This document shows, piece by piece, positions 25,039-33,035 of a stretch of DNA of 64,000 bases. Position 1 is the stretch's first letter. Each line of letters opens with the position of its first letter. Source of the stretch: Candidatus Paracaedibacteraceae bacterium (GTDB lineage: Bacteria > Pseudomonadota > Alphaproteobacteria > Paracaedibacterales > Paracaedibacteraceae). Under the pieces are notes generated by a model. The model saw only the letters and a program-made list of their open reading frames with translations, ran no database searches and was not told where the DNA came from. The position numbers were made by a program, and so were the translations under genes. Where the stretch lies: the NCBI GenBank assembly GCA_019636035.1, contig JAHBYI010000001.1:62001-126000 (forward strand), in the 5' to 3' direction.

Positions 25039-27353
25039 TGGTTAAGGAAATTAAAAAAGCAGCCGTCATCGGCGCAGGCGTTATGGGTAGCGGCATTGCT
25101 GCTCATATGGCTAATGCCGGCATTCAGGTTCTATTATTGGATCTACCGCAATCAGGGTTCGGTAAAAAAAATAAACTTGCCGAAGACGCTCTTGAGAAAA
25201 TGAAAAAGACTGATCCTGCTCCCTTTATGTCAGGTGACGCCTTTAAACGTGTTACCCCGGGCAATACCGAGTCTGATCTGGACAAACTGGCTGACTGTGA
25301 CTGGGTTGTTGAGGCAATCATCGAAAAGATTGAATACAAACATGACTTGTATGCAAAAATTGAAAAAGTCATTCGCCCCGGCACCATCGTATCGTCCAAC
25401 ACCTCAACCATCCCCATGGAAAAGTTAGTTGACGGCCGTAGCACTGACTTTAAAAAGAATTTTTTTATCACTCACTTTTTCAATCCGCCACGTTATACAC
25501 GCCTGCTAGAGATCGTCTCGAGTAAAGACTCTGATCAAGAATCCCTAAAGACCTTAAATGACTTTGCCGACATTCACCTCGGTAAAGGGATTGTTCATTG
25601 TAAAGATTCCCCTGGGTTCATCGCTAACCGCATCGGAACCTTCTGGATTCAAAAGGCTATGGTTGAGGCTCTTGATCGCGATATCTCCATCGAAGAAGCA
25701 GATGCCATCTTTAGCAAACCCATGGGTATTCCAAAAACAGGTGTCTTCGGCTTAGTTGATCTCGTTGGCCTTGACCTGATCCCCCTCGTCACGCAAAGTA
25801 TGCGCAATGCCCTGCCAAAAAGCGATCCGTTTCACACCTCTTATAAAGATATCCCCGTCATCCAAAAACTAATTGATGATGGCTACACGGGTCGCAAAGG
25901 TAAGGGGGGATTCTATCGCCTGAATAAAAAAGAGGACGGATCAAAAGTCAAAGAGTCCGTCAGCTTGAAAACAGGTGATTTTTTGCCATCGAAAAAGGCA
26001 AAACTTCCTATGCTCGAGGGTAAAACAAACCTCAAGACGCTGCTATCCGGCAAGGATAAGTATGCTGAATTTGCCTGGTCAGTTCTATCGGAGGTTCTGC
26101 GTTATTCTGCCGATATTATTGATGAGATAGCTGACAATATCGCCGACATCGATTACGCCATGCGCTTAGGATACAACTGGAAGTTCGGCCCTTTTGAATT
26201 AATTGACCAAATTGGTGCACAATGGTTTGCTGACCGCCTTAAACAAGAAGGTCGCCCCGTTCCCTCCATCCTCGACGCTTTGGGTGATGGCACCTTTTAT
26301 AAGATTGAAAACGGCAAAATTCAATACTTTACAGGCAAAGGGTATACCGAGTTAAAACGCCCCGATGGCGTCTTGCTCCTCAGCGACATCAAACTCAAAT
26401 CTAAACCGCTTGCCAAAAATGCATCCGCAAGCCTGTGGGATATTGGCGATGGTGTCGTCTGCCTGGAATTCACCAGTAAAATGAATTCTATTGACCCGGA
26501 AATCATGAAGATGATCATGAAATCCATCGACATCGTCAAAAAGGATTATAAAGCCCTGGTCATTTATAATGAAGGAACAAACTTCTCAGCCGGAGCCAAT
26601 CTTGGACTTGCCCTGTTTGCCATCAACGTTGCCATGTGGCCATTGATCGAAGACATTGTCAAAGGTGGCCAAGACGCCTATATGGCTTTGAAATATGCCC
26701 CCTTCCCCGTTATTTCTGCCCCATCCGGCCTTGCGTTGGGCGGTGGTTGTGAAATTCTGTTCCATAGTGACGCCGTCGTAGCTCACGCTGAGTCTTATAT
26801 CGGGCTTGTTGAGGTTGGCGTTGGCATCATCCCTGCTTGGGGTGGATGTAAGGAAATGCTGACTCGGACTCTGACCAGTAAACGACGCCCTGGTGGCGGA
26901 ATGGTTGCTGTTGGCAAAGTGTTTGAAATGATTGGCACAGCCAAGGTCAATAAATCAGCCTTTGAGGCAAAGGAAAACTTCTTTATTCATGACCAAGACC
27001 CCATCATCATGAATCGCGATCGTGTCTTGGCCGATGCAAAAACCCACGCCCTAAAGATGGCCGACGGATATACCCCACCTGAACCTGTAACCCTGGATCT
27101 GCCGGGTGGGGGTGCGCGTGTTTCCATGAACATGGCCGTCAAAGCCATGGTTAAAATCGGCAAGGCCACTGAATATGATGAAGAAATCTCGAAGAAACTG
27201 GCGTATGTTCTGACAGGGGGTGATGATGAAGCCACAACAGAACAAGAAATTCTTGCTCTTGAACGTGAAAAATTCATGGAATTGATTCACAGCCCGAAAA
27301 CCCATGCACGCATGGAAAGCATTCTTGAAACCGGTAAACCATTGAGGAATTAG
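25038..27353 (+). CDS. Bifunctional 3-hydroxyacyl-CoA dehydrogenase/enoyl-CoA hydratase (FadN-like)
   Basis: This 771-residue protein starts at 25038 (MVKEIKKAAVIGAGVMGSG) with GGAGG just upstream. The N-terminal NAD-binding fold (GAGVMGSGIAAHMANAG) and dehydrogenase C-domains come first. The crotonase-like hydratase domain follows at about 465-700, with the oxyanion motifs NFSAGANLG and GLALGGGCE. This order is the reverse of E. coli FadB and matches Bacillus FadN in layout and length. Together with fadA and the dehydrogenase it would carry out the middle steps of beta-oxidation. Confidence 0.92.
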   Translation: MVKEIKKAAVIGAGVMGSGIAAHMANAGIQVLLLDLPQSGFGKKNKLAEDALEKMKKTDPAPFMSGDAFKRVTPGNTESDLDKLADCDWVVEAIIEKIEYKHDLYAKIEKVIRPGTIVSSNTSTIPMEKLVDGRSTDFKKNFFITHFFNPPRYTRLLEIVSSKDSDQESLKTLNDFADIHLGKGIVHCKDSPGFIANRIGTFWIQKAMVEALDRDISIEEADAIFSKPMGIPKTGVFGLVDLVGLDLIPLVTQSMRNALPKSDPFHTSYKDIPVIQKLIDDGYTGRKGKGGFYRLNKKEDGSKVKESVSLKTGDFLPSKKAKLPMLEGKTNLKTLLSGKDKYAEFAWSVLSEVLRYSADIIDEIADNIADIDYAMRLGYNWKFGPFELIDQIGAQWFADRLKQEGRPVPSILDALGDGTFYKIENGKIQYFTGKGYTELKRPDGVLLLSDIKLKSKPLAKNASASLWDIGDGVVCLEFTSKMNSIDPEIMKMIMKSIDIVKKDYKALVIYNEGTNFSAGANLGLALFAINVAMWPLIEDIVKGGQDAYMALKYAPFPVISAPSGLALGGGCEILFHSDAVVAHAESYIGLVEVGVGIIPAWGGCKEMLTRTLTSKRRPGGGMVAVGKVFEMIGTAKVNKSAFEAKENFFIHDQDPIIMNRDRVLADAKTHALKMADGYTPPEPVTLDLPGGGARVSMNMAVKAMVKIGKATEYDEEISKKLAYVLTGGDDEATTEQEILALEREKFMELIHSPKTHARMESILETGKPLRN

Positions 27354-27355
27354 TC

Positions 27356-29143
27356 ATGCCTACCTATAAAGCTCCCGTTCGTGATATGATGTTTGTCCTT
27401 GATGAAGTCATCGGAACAGATCGCGTCCTATCCATGCCAAAATTTTCCGAAATCAATAAGGATTTGGTCGAAGCTGTTTTCACAGAAGCCGCTCGCTTTA
27501 CTGAAACCGTCCTTCAGCCCTTGAATCAAAGTGGTGACAAAGAGGGATGTACCTGGAAAGATCAAACGGTAACCACGCCAAAAGGGTTCAAAGAAGCCTA
27601 CAATGCCTTTGTCGAAGGTGGTTGGCCAACCTTAACAGGAAACCCTGAATACGGCGGGCAAGGTCTACCAAACATTATTTCCATGACCACGGAAGAAATG
27701 ATTTGCTCATCGAATCTTGCATTCAGCCTTTACCCAGGGCTGACCCGTGGAGCATCGATCATGTTGGAACGTCACGGCAGCAAAGAACTCAAAGACAAAT
27801 ACCTGCCGAAAATGATTCAAGGAACATGGGCAGGCAGCATGTGCTTAACGGAACCCCATTGTGGGACAGACCTTGGCTTATTGCGCACAAAGGCTGAACC
27901 TCAAGCAGACGGAACCTACAAACTCTCAGGAACAAAAATCTTTATCTCATCAGGCGAGCATGATTTCACAGAAAATATCTTACACTTTGTCATTGCCCGC
28001 ACTCCTGAGGCTGCTCCCGGCATTAAAGGCATCAGCCTGTTCCTCGTCCCTAAATTTATGGTCAAAGACGACGGATCTCTGGGGGAGAGAAACTCCGTAT
28101 TCTGTGCCTCACTCGAACACAAAATGGGCATCAAAGCGTCCGCTACCTGTGTGATGAACTTTGACGGTGCTGTGGGATACTTGGTTGGTGATCTCTACAA
28201 AGGTATCAATAACATGTTCACCATGATGAACACGGAACGCCTTGGCGTTGGCATGCAGGGTCTTGGGATTGCTGAAGTTGCCTATCAAAATGCCCTGATC
28301 TATGCCCGTGACCGATTACAAGGCCGTGCTCTCACAGGGGTGAAATACCCTGACAAACCGGCCGATCCCTTGATGGTACACCCCGATATTCGCCGCATGC
28401 TCCTCACCATGAAATCCCTGAACGAGGGCTGTCGTATGTTAGCCGTGTGGGTATCGGAATCTCTAGATATCATGGAACATAGCGAGGATCCGGTACAACA
28501 GCAAGATGCCGATGATTTTGTTCAATTGATGACACCAATTATCAAAGCCTTTTTAACGGATGTCGCCACGGACGGTGCCAACCTCGGAATTCAAATCTAT
28601 GGCGGCCATGGGTATATCCAAGAATGGGGCATGGAACAATTTGCCCGAGATGCACGAATTGCACAAATCTATGAGGGAACAAACGGCGTGCAGGCGTTGG
28701 ACTTAATTGGTCGTAAGATGCCGGCTCATACAGGGCGGTATTTGCGCCAGTTCTTCCATCCCGTAGAAGCCTATCTCAAGGCACACGAAAACAATACGGA
28801 TATGGCTGAATTTATTGGGCCATTGGCTAAGGCGTTTGGTCGACTGCAACAAGCGACCGTTGGCATTGCAACAAAAGCTTTGGGAAATCCCGATGAAGCC
28901 GGTGCTGCTGCAACAGATTATCTGCGCCTCTTTGCCCTGACCGCCCTCGCCTATCTATGGTGTCGTGCTGTTGAGGTTTCAAGTCAGAAAATAGGTCAAG
29001 GTGATGATGAGTTTTATGAAGGAAAGATTCAAACAGCACGATTCTTTATGACGAAAATATTACCACAATCGTCAAGCCTGTTCTCACAGATTATGTCAGG
29101 GTCTAAGCCGTTGATGGAGATGCCGGACGTACGCTTTGGGTAA
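27356..29143 (+). CDS. Acyl-CoA dehydrogenase (FadE-like, C-terminal extended)
   Basis: This 595-residue flavoprotein begins 2 bases after the preceding stop. The acyl-CoA dehydrogenase core shows MCLTEPHCGTDLG, FISSGEHD, and the C-terminal IYGGHGYIQEWGMEQFARDARIAQIYEGTNGVQALDLIGRK region (residues about 417-457), where the catalytic Glu lies in the YEGTNGVQ motif. An extra C-terminal helical domain makes it close to 600 residues, like Bacillus FadE. It oxidises acyl-CoA to enoyl-CoA and passes electrons to ETF, which is not in the window. Confidence 0.93.
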   Translation: MPTYKAPVRDMMFVLDEVIGTDRVLSMPKFSEINKDLVEAVFTEAARFTETVLQPLNQSGDKEGCTWKDQTVTTPKGFKEAYNAFVEGGWPTLTGNPEYGGQGLPNIISMTTEEMICSSNLAFSLYPGLTRGASIMLERHGSKELKDKYLPKMIQGTWAGSMCLTEPHCGTDLGLLRTKAEPQADGTYKLSGTKIFISSGEHDFTENILHFVIARTPEAAPGIKGISLFLVPKFMVKDDGSLGERNSVFCASLEHKMGIKASATCVMNFDGAVGYLVGDLYKGINNMFTMMNTERLGVGMQGLGIAEVAYQNALIYARDRLQGRALTGVKYPDKPADPLMVHPDIRRMLLTMKSLNEGCRMLAVWVSESLDIMEHSEDPVQQQDADDFVQLMTPIIKAFLTDVATDGANLGIQIYGGHGYIQEWGMEQFARDARIAQIYEGTNGVQALDLIGRKMPAHTGRYLRQFFHPVEAYLKAHENNTDMAEFIGPLAKAFGRLQQATVGIATKALGNPDEAGAAATDYLRLFALTALAYLWCRAVEVSSQKIGQGDDEFYEGKIQTARFFMTKILPQSSSLFSQIMSGSKPLMEMPDVRFG

Positions 29144-29215
29144 CTTACCCGCTTACGGGCTAATTGCCTCACTATGGCTATAGTGTCATGTCACGTTATG
29201 AAAAGGAGAACAGCA

Positions 29216-30031
29216 ATGTCTTTAGAAAATAGAACCGTTTTCATTACAGGTGGATCACGTGGAATTGGCCGAGCCATTGCCCTGAAATGTGCAGCTGATG
29301 GTGCTAACATTATCATTGCCGCCAAGACAGATACGCCGCACCCGACACTGCCGGGAACGATTCACACCGTGGCACAAGAAATCGAAGCAGCCGGCGGTCG
29401 CTGCCTCCCCCTTAGAATGGATGCACGTGATGAAAAACAGATTCATAATGCCATCGCATCGGCTGCAGAAAAATTTGGTGGCGTTGATATCGTCATCAAC
29501 AATGCCAGTGCTATCAATTTAACAGGAACGCTTCAGACACCCATGAGTCGCTTTGACCTGATGATGTCTGTCAACGTGCGTGCTACCTTTGCCACCTGTC
29601 AAGCGGCTCTACCTTACTTGTTAAAAGCTGAAAATCCGCACATCCTGACCTTATCCCCCCCCTTAAATATGGATGCGGACTGGTTTAAAAACCACGTGGC
29701 ATATACCATGTCGAAATATGGCATGAGCATGTGCATGTTAGGCATGGCCGAAGAGTTCCGTGATCAAGGCGTTGCTTGCAATACCTTATGGCCTGTCACC
29801 GCCATTGCAACCGATGCCTTCAAAGCTATTGCTCCGAATATTCCAATGGACAATATGCGCAAACCAGAGATCGTCGCCGACGCCGCCTATGCTATCTTTA
29901 ACCGCCCCAGCCGTGACTGCACCGGTAATTTCTTTACAGACGAACAAGTCCTCAAAGAAAATGGCGTAACCGACTTTTCCAGCTACGCCATGAAAGAGGG
30001 CGCGAAACTAATCCCTGACTTCTTTTTGTGA
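29216..30031 (+). CDS. Short-chain dehydrogenase/reductase, HSDL2-like
   Basis: The start at 29216 (MSLENRTVFITGG) has AAGGAG 8-13 bases upstream; 271 residues. The classical SDR motifs are present: TGGSRGIGRAIALK for cofactor binding, NNASAI, and the YTMSKYGMS active-site Tyr-x3-Lys. The long loop with TPHPTLPGTIHTVAQEIEAAGG is typical of the hydroxysteroid dehydrogenase-like protein 2 group. A role in oxidising hydroxyacyl intermediates next to the fad genes is reasonable but not proven. The 72-base gap before it contains small hairpins without T runs. Confidence 0.88.
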   Translation: MSLENRTVFITGGSRGIGRAIALKCAADGANIIIAAKTDTPHPTLPGTIHTVAQEIEAAGGRCLPLRMDARDEKQIHNAIASAAEKFGGVDIVINNASAINLTGTLQTPMSRFDLMMSVNVRATFATCQAALPYLLKAENPHILTLSPPLNMDADWFKNHVAYTMSKYGMSMCMLGMAEEFRDQGVACNTLWPVTAIATDAFKAIAPNIPMDNMRKPEIVADAAYAIFNRPSRDCTGNFFTDEQVLKENGVTDFSSYAMKEGAKLIPDFFL

Positions 30032-30050
30032 ACGATGATGAAATTTTGAT

Positions 30051-30080
30051 TTGACATAAACGAGTTCAATCAGATATGTT
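30051..30080 (+). promoter_or_regulatory. Sigma-70-type promoter of the glycan cluster
   Basis: A perfect TTGACA (30051-30056) is followed after 18 bases by TATGTT (30075-30080, four of six matches to the -10 consensus). It is the only clear promoter-like sequence seen before the long co-directional glycan block. Confidence 0.6.
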
Positions 30081-30094
30081 TTGTTCATGAACAA
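30081..30094. promoter_or_regulatory. 14-bp perfect palindrome at the likely start site
   Basis: TTGTTCATGAACAA is a perfect inverted repeat placed immediately after the -10 element and 18 bases before the winged-helix regulator gene. Its position overlaps the expected transcription start, as expected for a repressor operator. The adjacent winged-helix gene is the obvious candidate binder, which is inference. Confidence 0.6.
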
Positions 30095-30111
30095 GAGCTG
30101 ATTGTTTTAAG

Positions 30112-30693
30112 ATGGCTGCATTTCAAGAAACCAGAGATAATACAGAGCAAAAAGTATTAGTTCATCTCCTCAGTGAGATTGAGCGTAATCCTGTTTTTAC
30201 TCAGCGTGGCTTGGCCAGAGAATTCAATATTGCTCTTGGGTTAATGAATCAATATCTTAAGAGATCTATTGCAAAGGGGTGGGTACGTGCGACTCAAATT
30301 TCTCCACGCCGAATTAAATATTTTGTGACACCCTCTGGTCTTCAAGAAAAGAGTTTAATGGTTCGAGATTATCTCTCACGATCTCTATCTTTTTTCAGAG
30401 ATGCGCGTCAACAATGTGAAGAAGCAATGGCCTTGTGTATTCAGCAAGAATGGCATACAGTTGCATTAGTTGGGCACGGGGATCTTGCAGATATTATGCA
30501 GCTCGTCTCGATAGGAAGCCCTCTCCGGTTGTCCATCATAAAACCAGAGGATGATTTGCTAAAATTTGATGCTGTCATGATTACGGATACTAATAATCCT
30601 TATAAAACATTTAAAATGATTGAAAAAAAGATTTCTAGTAACCATCTAATTACTATACCGCTCTTACATATTATGCGGTCTACAGGAGATTAG
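30112..30693 (+). CDS. Winged-helix transcriptional regulator of the glycan cluster
   Basis: This 193-residue protein has an N-terminal MarR-like winged helix (about 12-75; FTQRGLAREFNIALGLMNQYLKRSIAKGW followed by a wing with PRRIKYFVTPSG, given by position). The C-terminal part (about 105-193) has a Rossmann-like pattern VALVGHGDLADIM ... DAVMITDTN and may bind a ligand. Similar regulators sit at the head of capsule or exopolysaccharide clusters. It lies 18 bases after a palindrome and 5 bases before the RfaH-like gene. It may autoregulate the cluster. Confidence 0.75.
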   Translation: MAAFQETRDNTEQKVLVHLLSEIERNPVFTQRGLAREFNIALGLMNQYLKRSIAKGWVRATQISPRRIKYFVTPSGLQEKSLMVRDYLSRSLSFFRDARQQCEEAMALCIQQEWHTVALVGHGDLADIMQLVSIGSPLRLSIIKPEDDLLKFDAVMITDTNNPYKTFKMIEKKISSNHLITIPLLHIMRSTGD

Positions 30694-30698
30694 AGGCC

Positions 30699-31199
30699 AT
30701 GAATCGATGGTTTGTTGTTCATACGCAACCTCAAAAAGAGGTGTTAGCAGCTCAGGAACTCATCAATCAGGGCTTCGCTGTTTATTATCCAAAATTCTCA
30801 AAGATTCGACGTCATGCAAGGCGAGTTGATACAGTTGCTAGTCCTTTATTTCCACGATATATTTTCGTGAATTTTGATAATTCTGAGACACCATGGCGGT
30901 GTATTAATGGAACACGAGGGGTAAGTTATCTGTTAACTAATGATAACAAACCGATTAGTATCCCATCTCAGATTATTCAGAACTTAAAAGATCAAGAAAC
31001 GGATAACGGTTTTGTGCCGATTGATGCGCTATCAGTATTTACAAAAGGATCTAAAGTCCGTATTGTAGATGGAGTTTTAAAAGATAATTCGGCGATTGTT
31101 GATTCTATATCGGATCAACAAAGAGTCCAGCTTTTAATAGATTTTATGGGACGGCAGCTTCAGGTTGCTCTTCCAATACATATGGTTGAAGCTGCCTAA
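30699..31199 (+). CDS. NusG-paralogue transcription antiterminator (RfaH-like)
   Basis: This 166-residue protein has an N-terminal NGN domain (WFVVHTQPQKEVLAAQELINQGF, residues 4-26, with PLFPRYIFV at about 49-57) and a C-terminal KOW domain starting near 112 (FTKGSKVRIVDGVLKDNSAIVD). Specialised NusG paralogues such as RfaH, UpxY and LoaP let polymerase read through long polysaccharide operons after being recruited at a leader element. An ops-like sequence lies 52 bases after this gene, which supports the RfaH branch. It should act on the downstream operon. Confidence 0.88.
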   Translation: MNRWFVVHTQPQKEVLAAQELINQGFAVYYPKFSKIRRHARRVDTVASPLFPRYIFVNFDNSETPWRCINGTRGVSYLLTNDNKPISIPSQIIQNLKDQETDNGFVPIDALSVFTKGSKVRIVDGVLKDNSAIVDSISDQQRVQLLIDFMGRQLQVALPIHMVEAA

Positions 31200-31227
31200 G
31201 TTTCGATCTGTTTGTTTTTTTATGCAT

Positions 31228-31261
31228 CTCTGAGTGATTTTCACCCAGAGTGCGGTAGCAT
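31228..31261 (+). promoter_or_regulatory. Hairpin plus ops-like pause/recruitment element
   Basis: CTCTG-a-GTGA (31228-31237), loop TTT, then TCAC-c-CAGAG (31241-31250) form a 9-bp stem with one mismatch. TGCGGTAGCAT follows at once (31251-31261) and matches the enterobacterial ops core GGCGGTAGCNT at every fixed base but the first. It lies 10 bases before the first structural gene's start. ops is the site where RfaH is recruited to paused RNA polymerase. Confidence 0.7.
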
Positions 31262-31271
31262 TGAGATTTTT

Positions 31272-33035
31272 ATGTCATCCCCTTCAATTTTATCAGCTCT
31301 AAAGAAATTACGTGATCTCTTAAGCCGCCAAGAGAAGGTTAAAGTGCTATGGATTGCTGTGTTTGCTGTTATTTCTTCATTTTTTGAAGTTATAACAGCC
31401 TCTCTAATTGTTGTTTTTGCGCAAGTACTGAACCAGCCAGAAGTTGGATCACACTATTTGAGTAAGTTGAGATTTGATCCTCACCTAAGCAGCAGTCGTA
31501 TTATTCTATACTTTGCGATTGCTGTGGGCATGATCTATCTGATCAAAAATACTTTTGCTGCTATTGAGATTTTCTTCCAGAATTTTTCTATCCAACGTAT
31601 GAGTTACTCTTTTAAGAGTAAATTGCTGAATAAATATATCGAATCTGATTACGGTTTTTATTTGACTCGAAACTCATCTCTTGGTGTACAAGTGGTTGCC
31701 GGTGATACGGAAGTTTTATTTAGCTCTGGCATGATTGCTTTTGCAAGTATTTTATCTGAGACAATCATTTTTATCATTTTGATTAGCTTAATTGTTTATA
31801 TAAATCCGTCTTTAGCCTTAATTATTTTTACATTAGCGGCATTCATTAGCTTAGGTCTGACAAAAATTGTTTTGCCTAAGTTCTATCAATTTGGAAAAAG
31901 ACTGCAAGAGATTTCTATCAAGGGAAGTCAGACCCTATTGCAGTTCTTTCACGCCTTCAAAGAAATTATTCTCTTGGGGAAGCGAGATACATTCATTAAG
32001 GCTTATGACGTTCAAGCTTTAAAACGATCCCGAACGCAAGCTATCCAGACGTCCATCAATGCTTTACCACGAGTCATTATCGAAATTTTATTTGTCGGAT
32101 TATTCGTGATTGCAATTGGGTTCCTAGCCCTTGAACATGATAACTCATCACAAATGATGGGAATCCTAGGGGGATATCTTTATGTTGGGTTTCGCCTAAT
32201 GCCAGGATTAAATAGAATTATAAATCAACTCAACCAGTTTAAATCTGCCATCCCGGCTATTGAACGAGTGCATCACGAATATACGACTATTGCTCAGTCA
32301 GAAAGCTATAAAGATACACCCAATTTCCATTTCAACAAAAATATAAAATTTAACGGGGTAAGTTTTAAATACCTTAATACACAAACAAACGCGTTACAAA
32401 ATATTTCATTTGAAATAGAAAAAGGTGAATGTATTGGTATCGTTGGGGAAACAGGATCAGGGAAATCAACAACGGTAGATGTATTGCTTGGCCTCTTAAT
32501 TCCACAAAAGGGATCCGTTTTGATTGATGATGAGTTCCCCGTCAATTCACTCCAATGGCATAAAAAAATTGGGTATGTACCTCAGGCTTTATATTTATTA
32601 GATGATACCGTTGAAAATAATATTGCTTTTGGTGAAATCACGATTGACCAAGAAAAACTAACACGTGCCATTCATGCAGCGCAACTTACAAAGTTTATTG
32701 AAAAATTACCAGACGGTTTACAAACAGTTGTGGGAGAGCGTGGTATCCGTCTTTCTGGTGGTGAACGTCAACGTATAGCCATCGCCCGTGCCCTTTACCG
32801 AAATCCAGACGTCTTAATTTTTGATGAGGCAACTTCTGCTCTTGATAATGAAACTGAAACAAAACTCATGCAAACTATAAACCAATTGAGCAAAGAACGG
32901 ACTGTTATTATGATTGCACACCGCCTCTCTACCCTACAAAATTGTGACCGTATAATCATGATGGGTGGGGGAACGATTCAGCAGATTACTAATTATCAGA
33001 ACTTAATAGGAAATAAGGAGAAACGAAATGCATAA
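31272..33035 (+). CDS. ABC transporter, fused permease-ATPase (PglK/MsbA-type flippase)
   Basis: The start at 31272 (MSSPSILSALKKL) gives 587 residues. Six membrane helices fill the first 320 residues. The ATPase follows with Walker A GETGSGKSTT, signature LSGGERQRIAIARAL, Walker B VLIFDEATSALD and the switch His in IAHRLSTL. As the first structural gene of a glycan cluster it most likely flips the lipid-linked oligosaccharide, as PglK does in Campylobacter. No Wzx-type flippase or Wzm/Wzt pair is seen. It overlaps the next gene by 8 bases. Confidence 0.88.
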   Translation: MSSPSILSALKKLRDLLSRQEKVKVLWIAVFAVISSFFEVITASLIVVFAQVLNQPEVGSHYLSKLRFDPHLSSSRIILYFAIAVGMIYLIKNTFAAIEIFFQNFSIQRMSYSFKSKLLNKYIESDYGFYLTRNSSLGVQVVAGDTEVLFSSGMIAFASILSETIIFIILISLIVYINPSLALIIFTLAAFISLGLTKIVLPKFYQFGKRLQEISIKGSQTLLQFFHAFKEIILLGKRDTFIKAYDVQALKRSRTQAIQTSINALPRVIIEILFVGLFVIAIGFLALEHDNSSQMMGILGGYLYVGFRLMPGLNRIINQLNQFKSAIPAIERVHHEYTTIAQSESYKDTPNFHFNKNIKFNGVSFKYLNTQTNALQNISFEIEKGECIGIVGETGSGKSTTVDVLLGLLIPQKGSVLIDDEFPVNSLQWHKKIGYVPQALYLLDDTVENNIAFGEITIDQEKLTRAIHAAQLTKFIEKLPDGLQTVVGERGIRLSGGERQRIAIARALYRNPDVLIFDEATSALDNETETKLMQTINQLSKERTVIMIAHRLSTLQNCDRIIMMGGGTIQQITNYQNLIGNKEKRNA

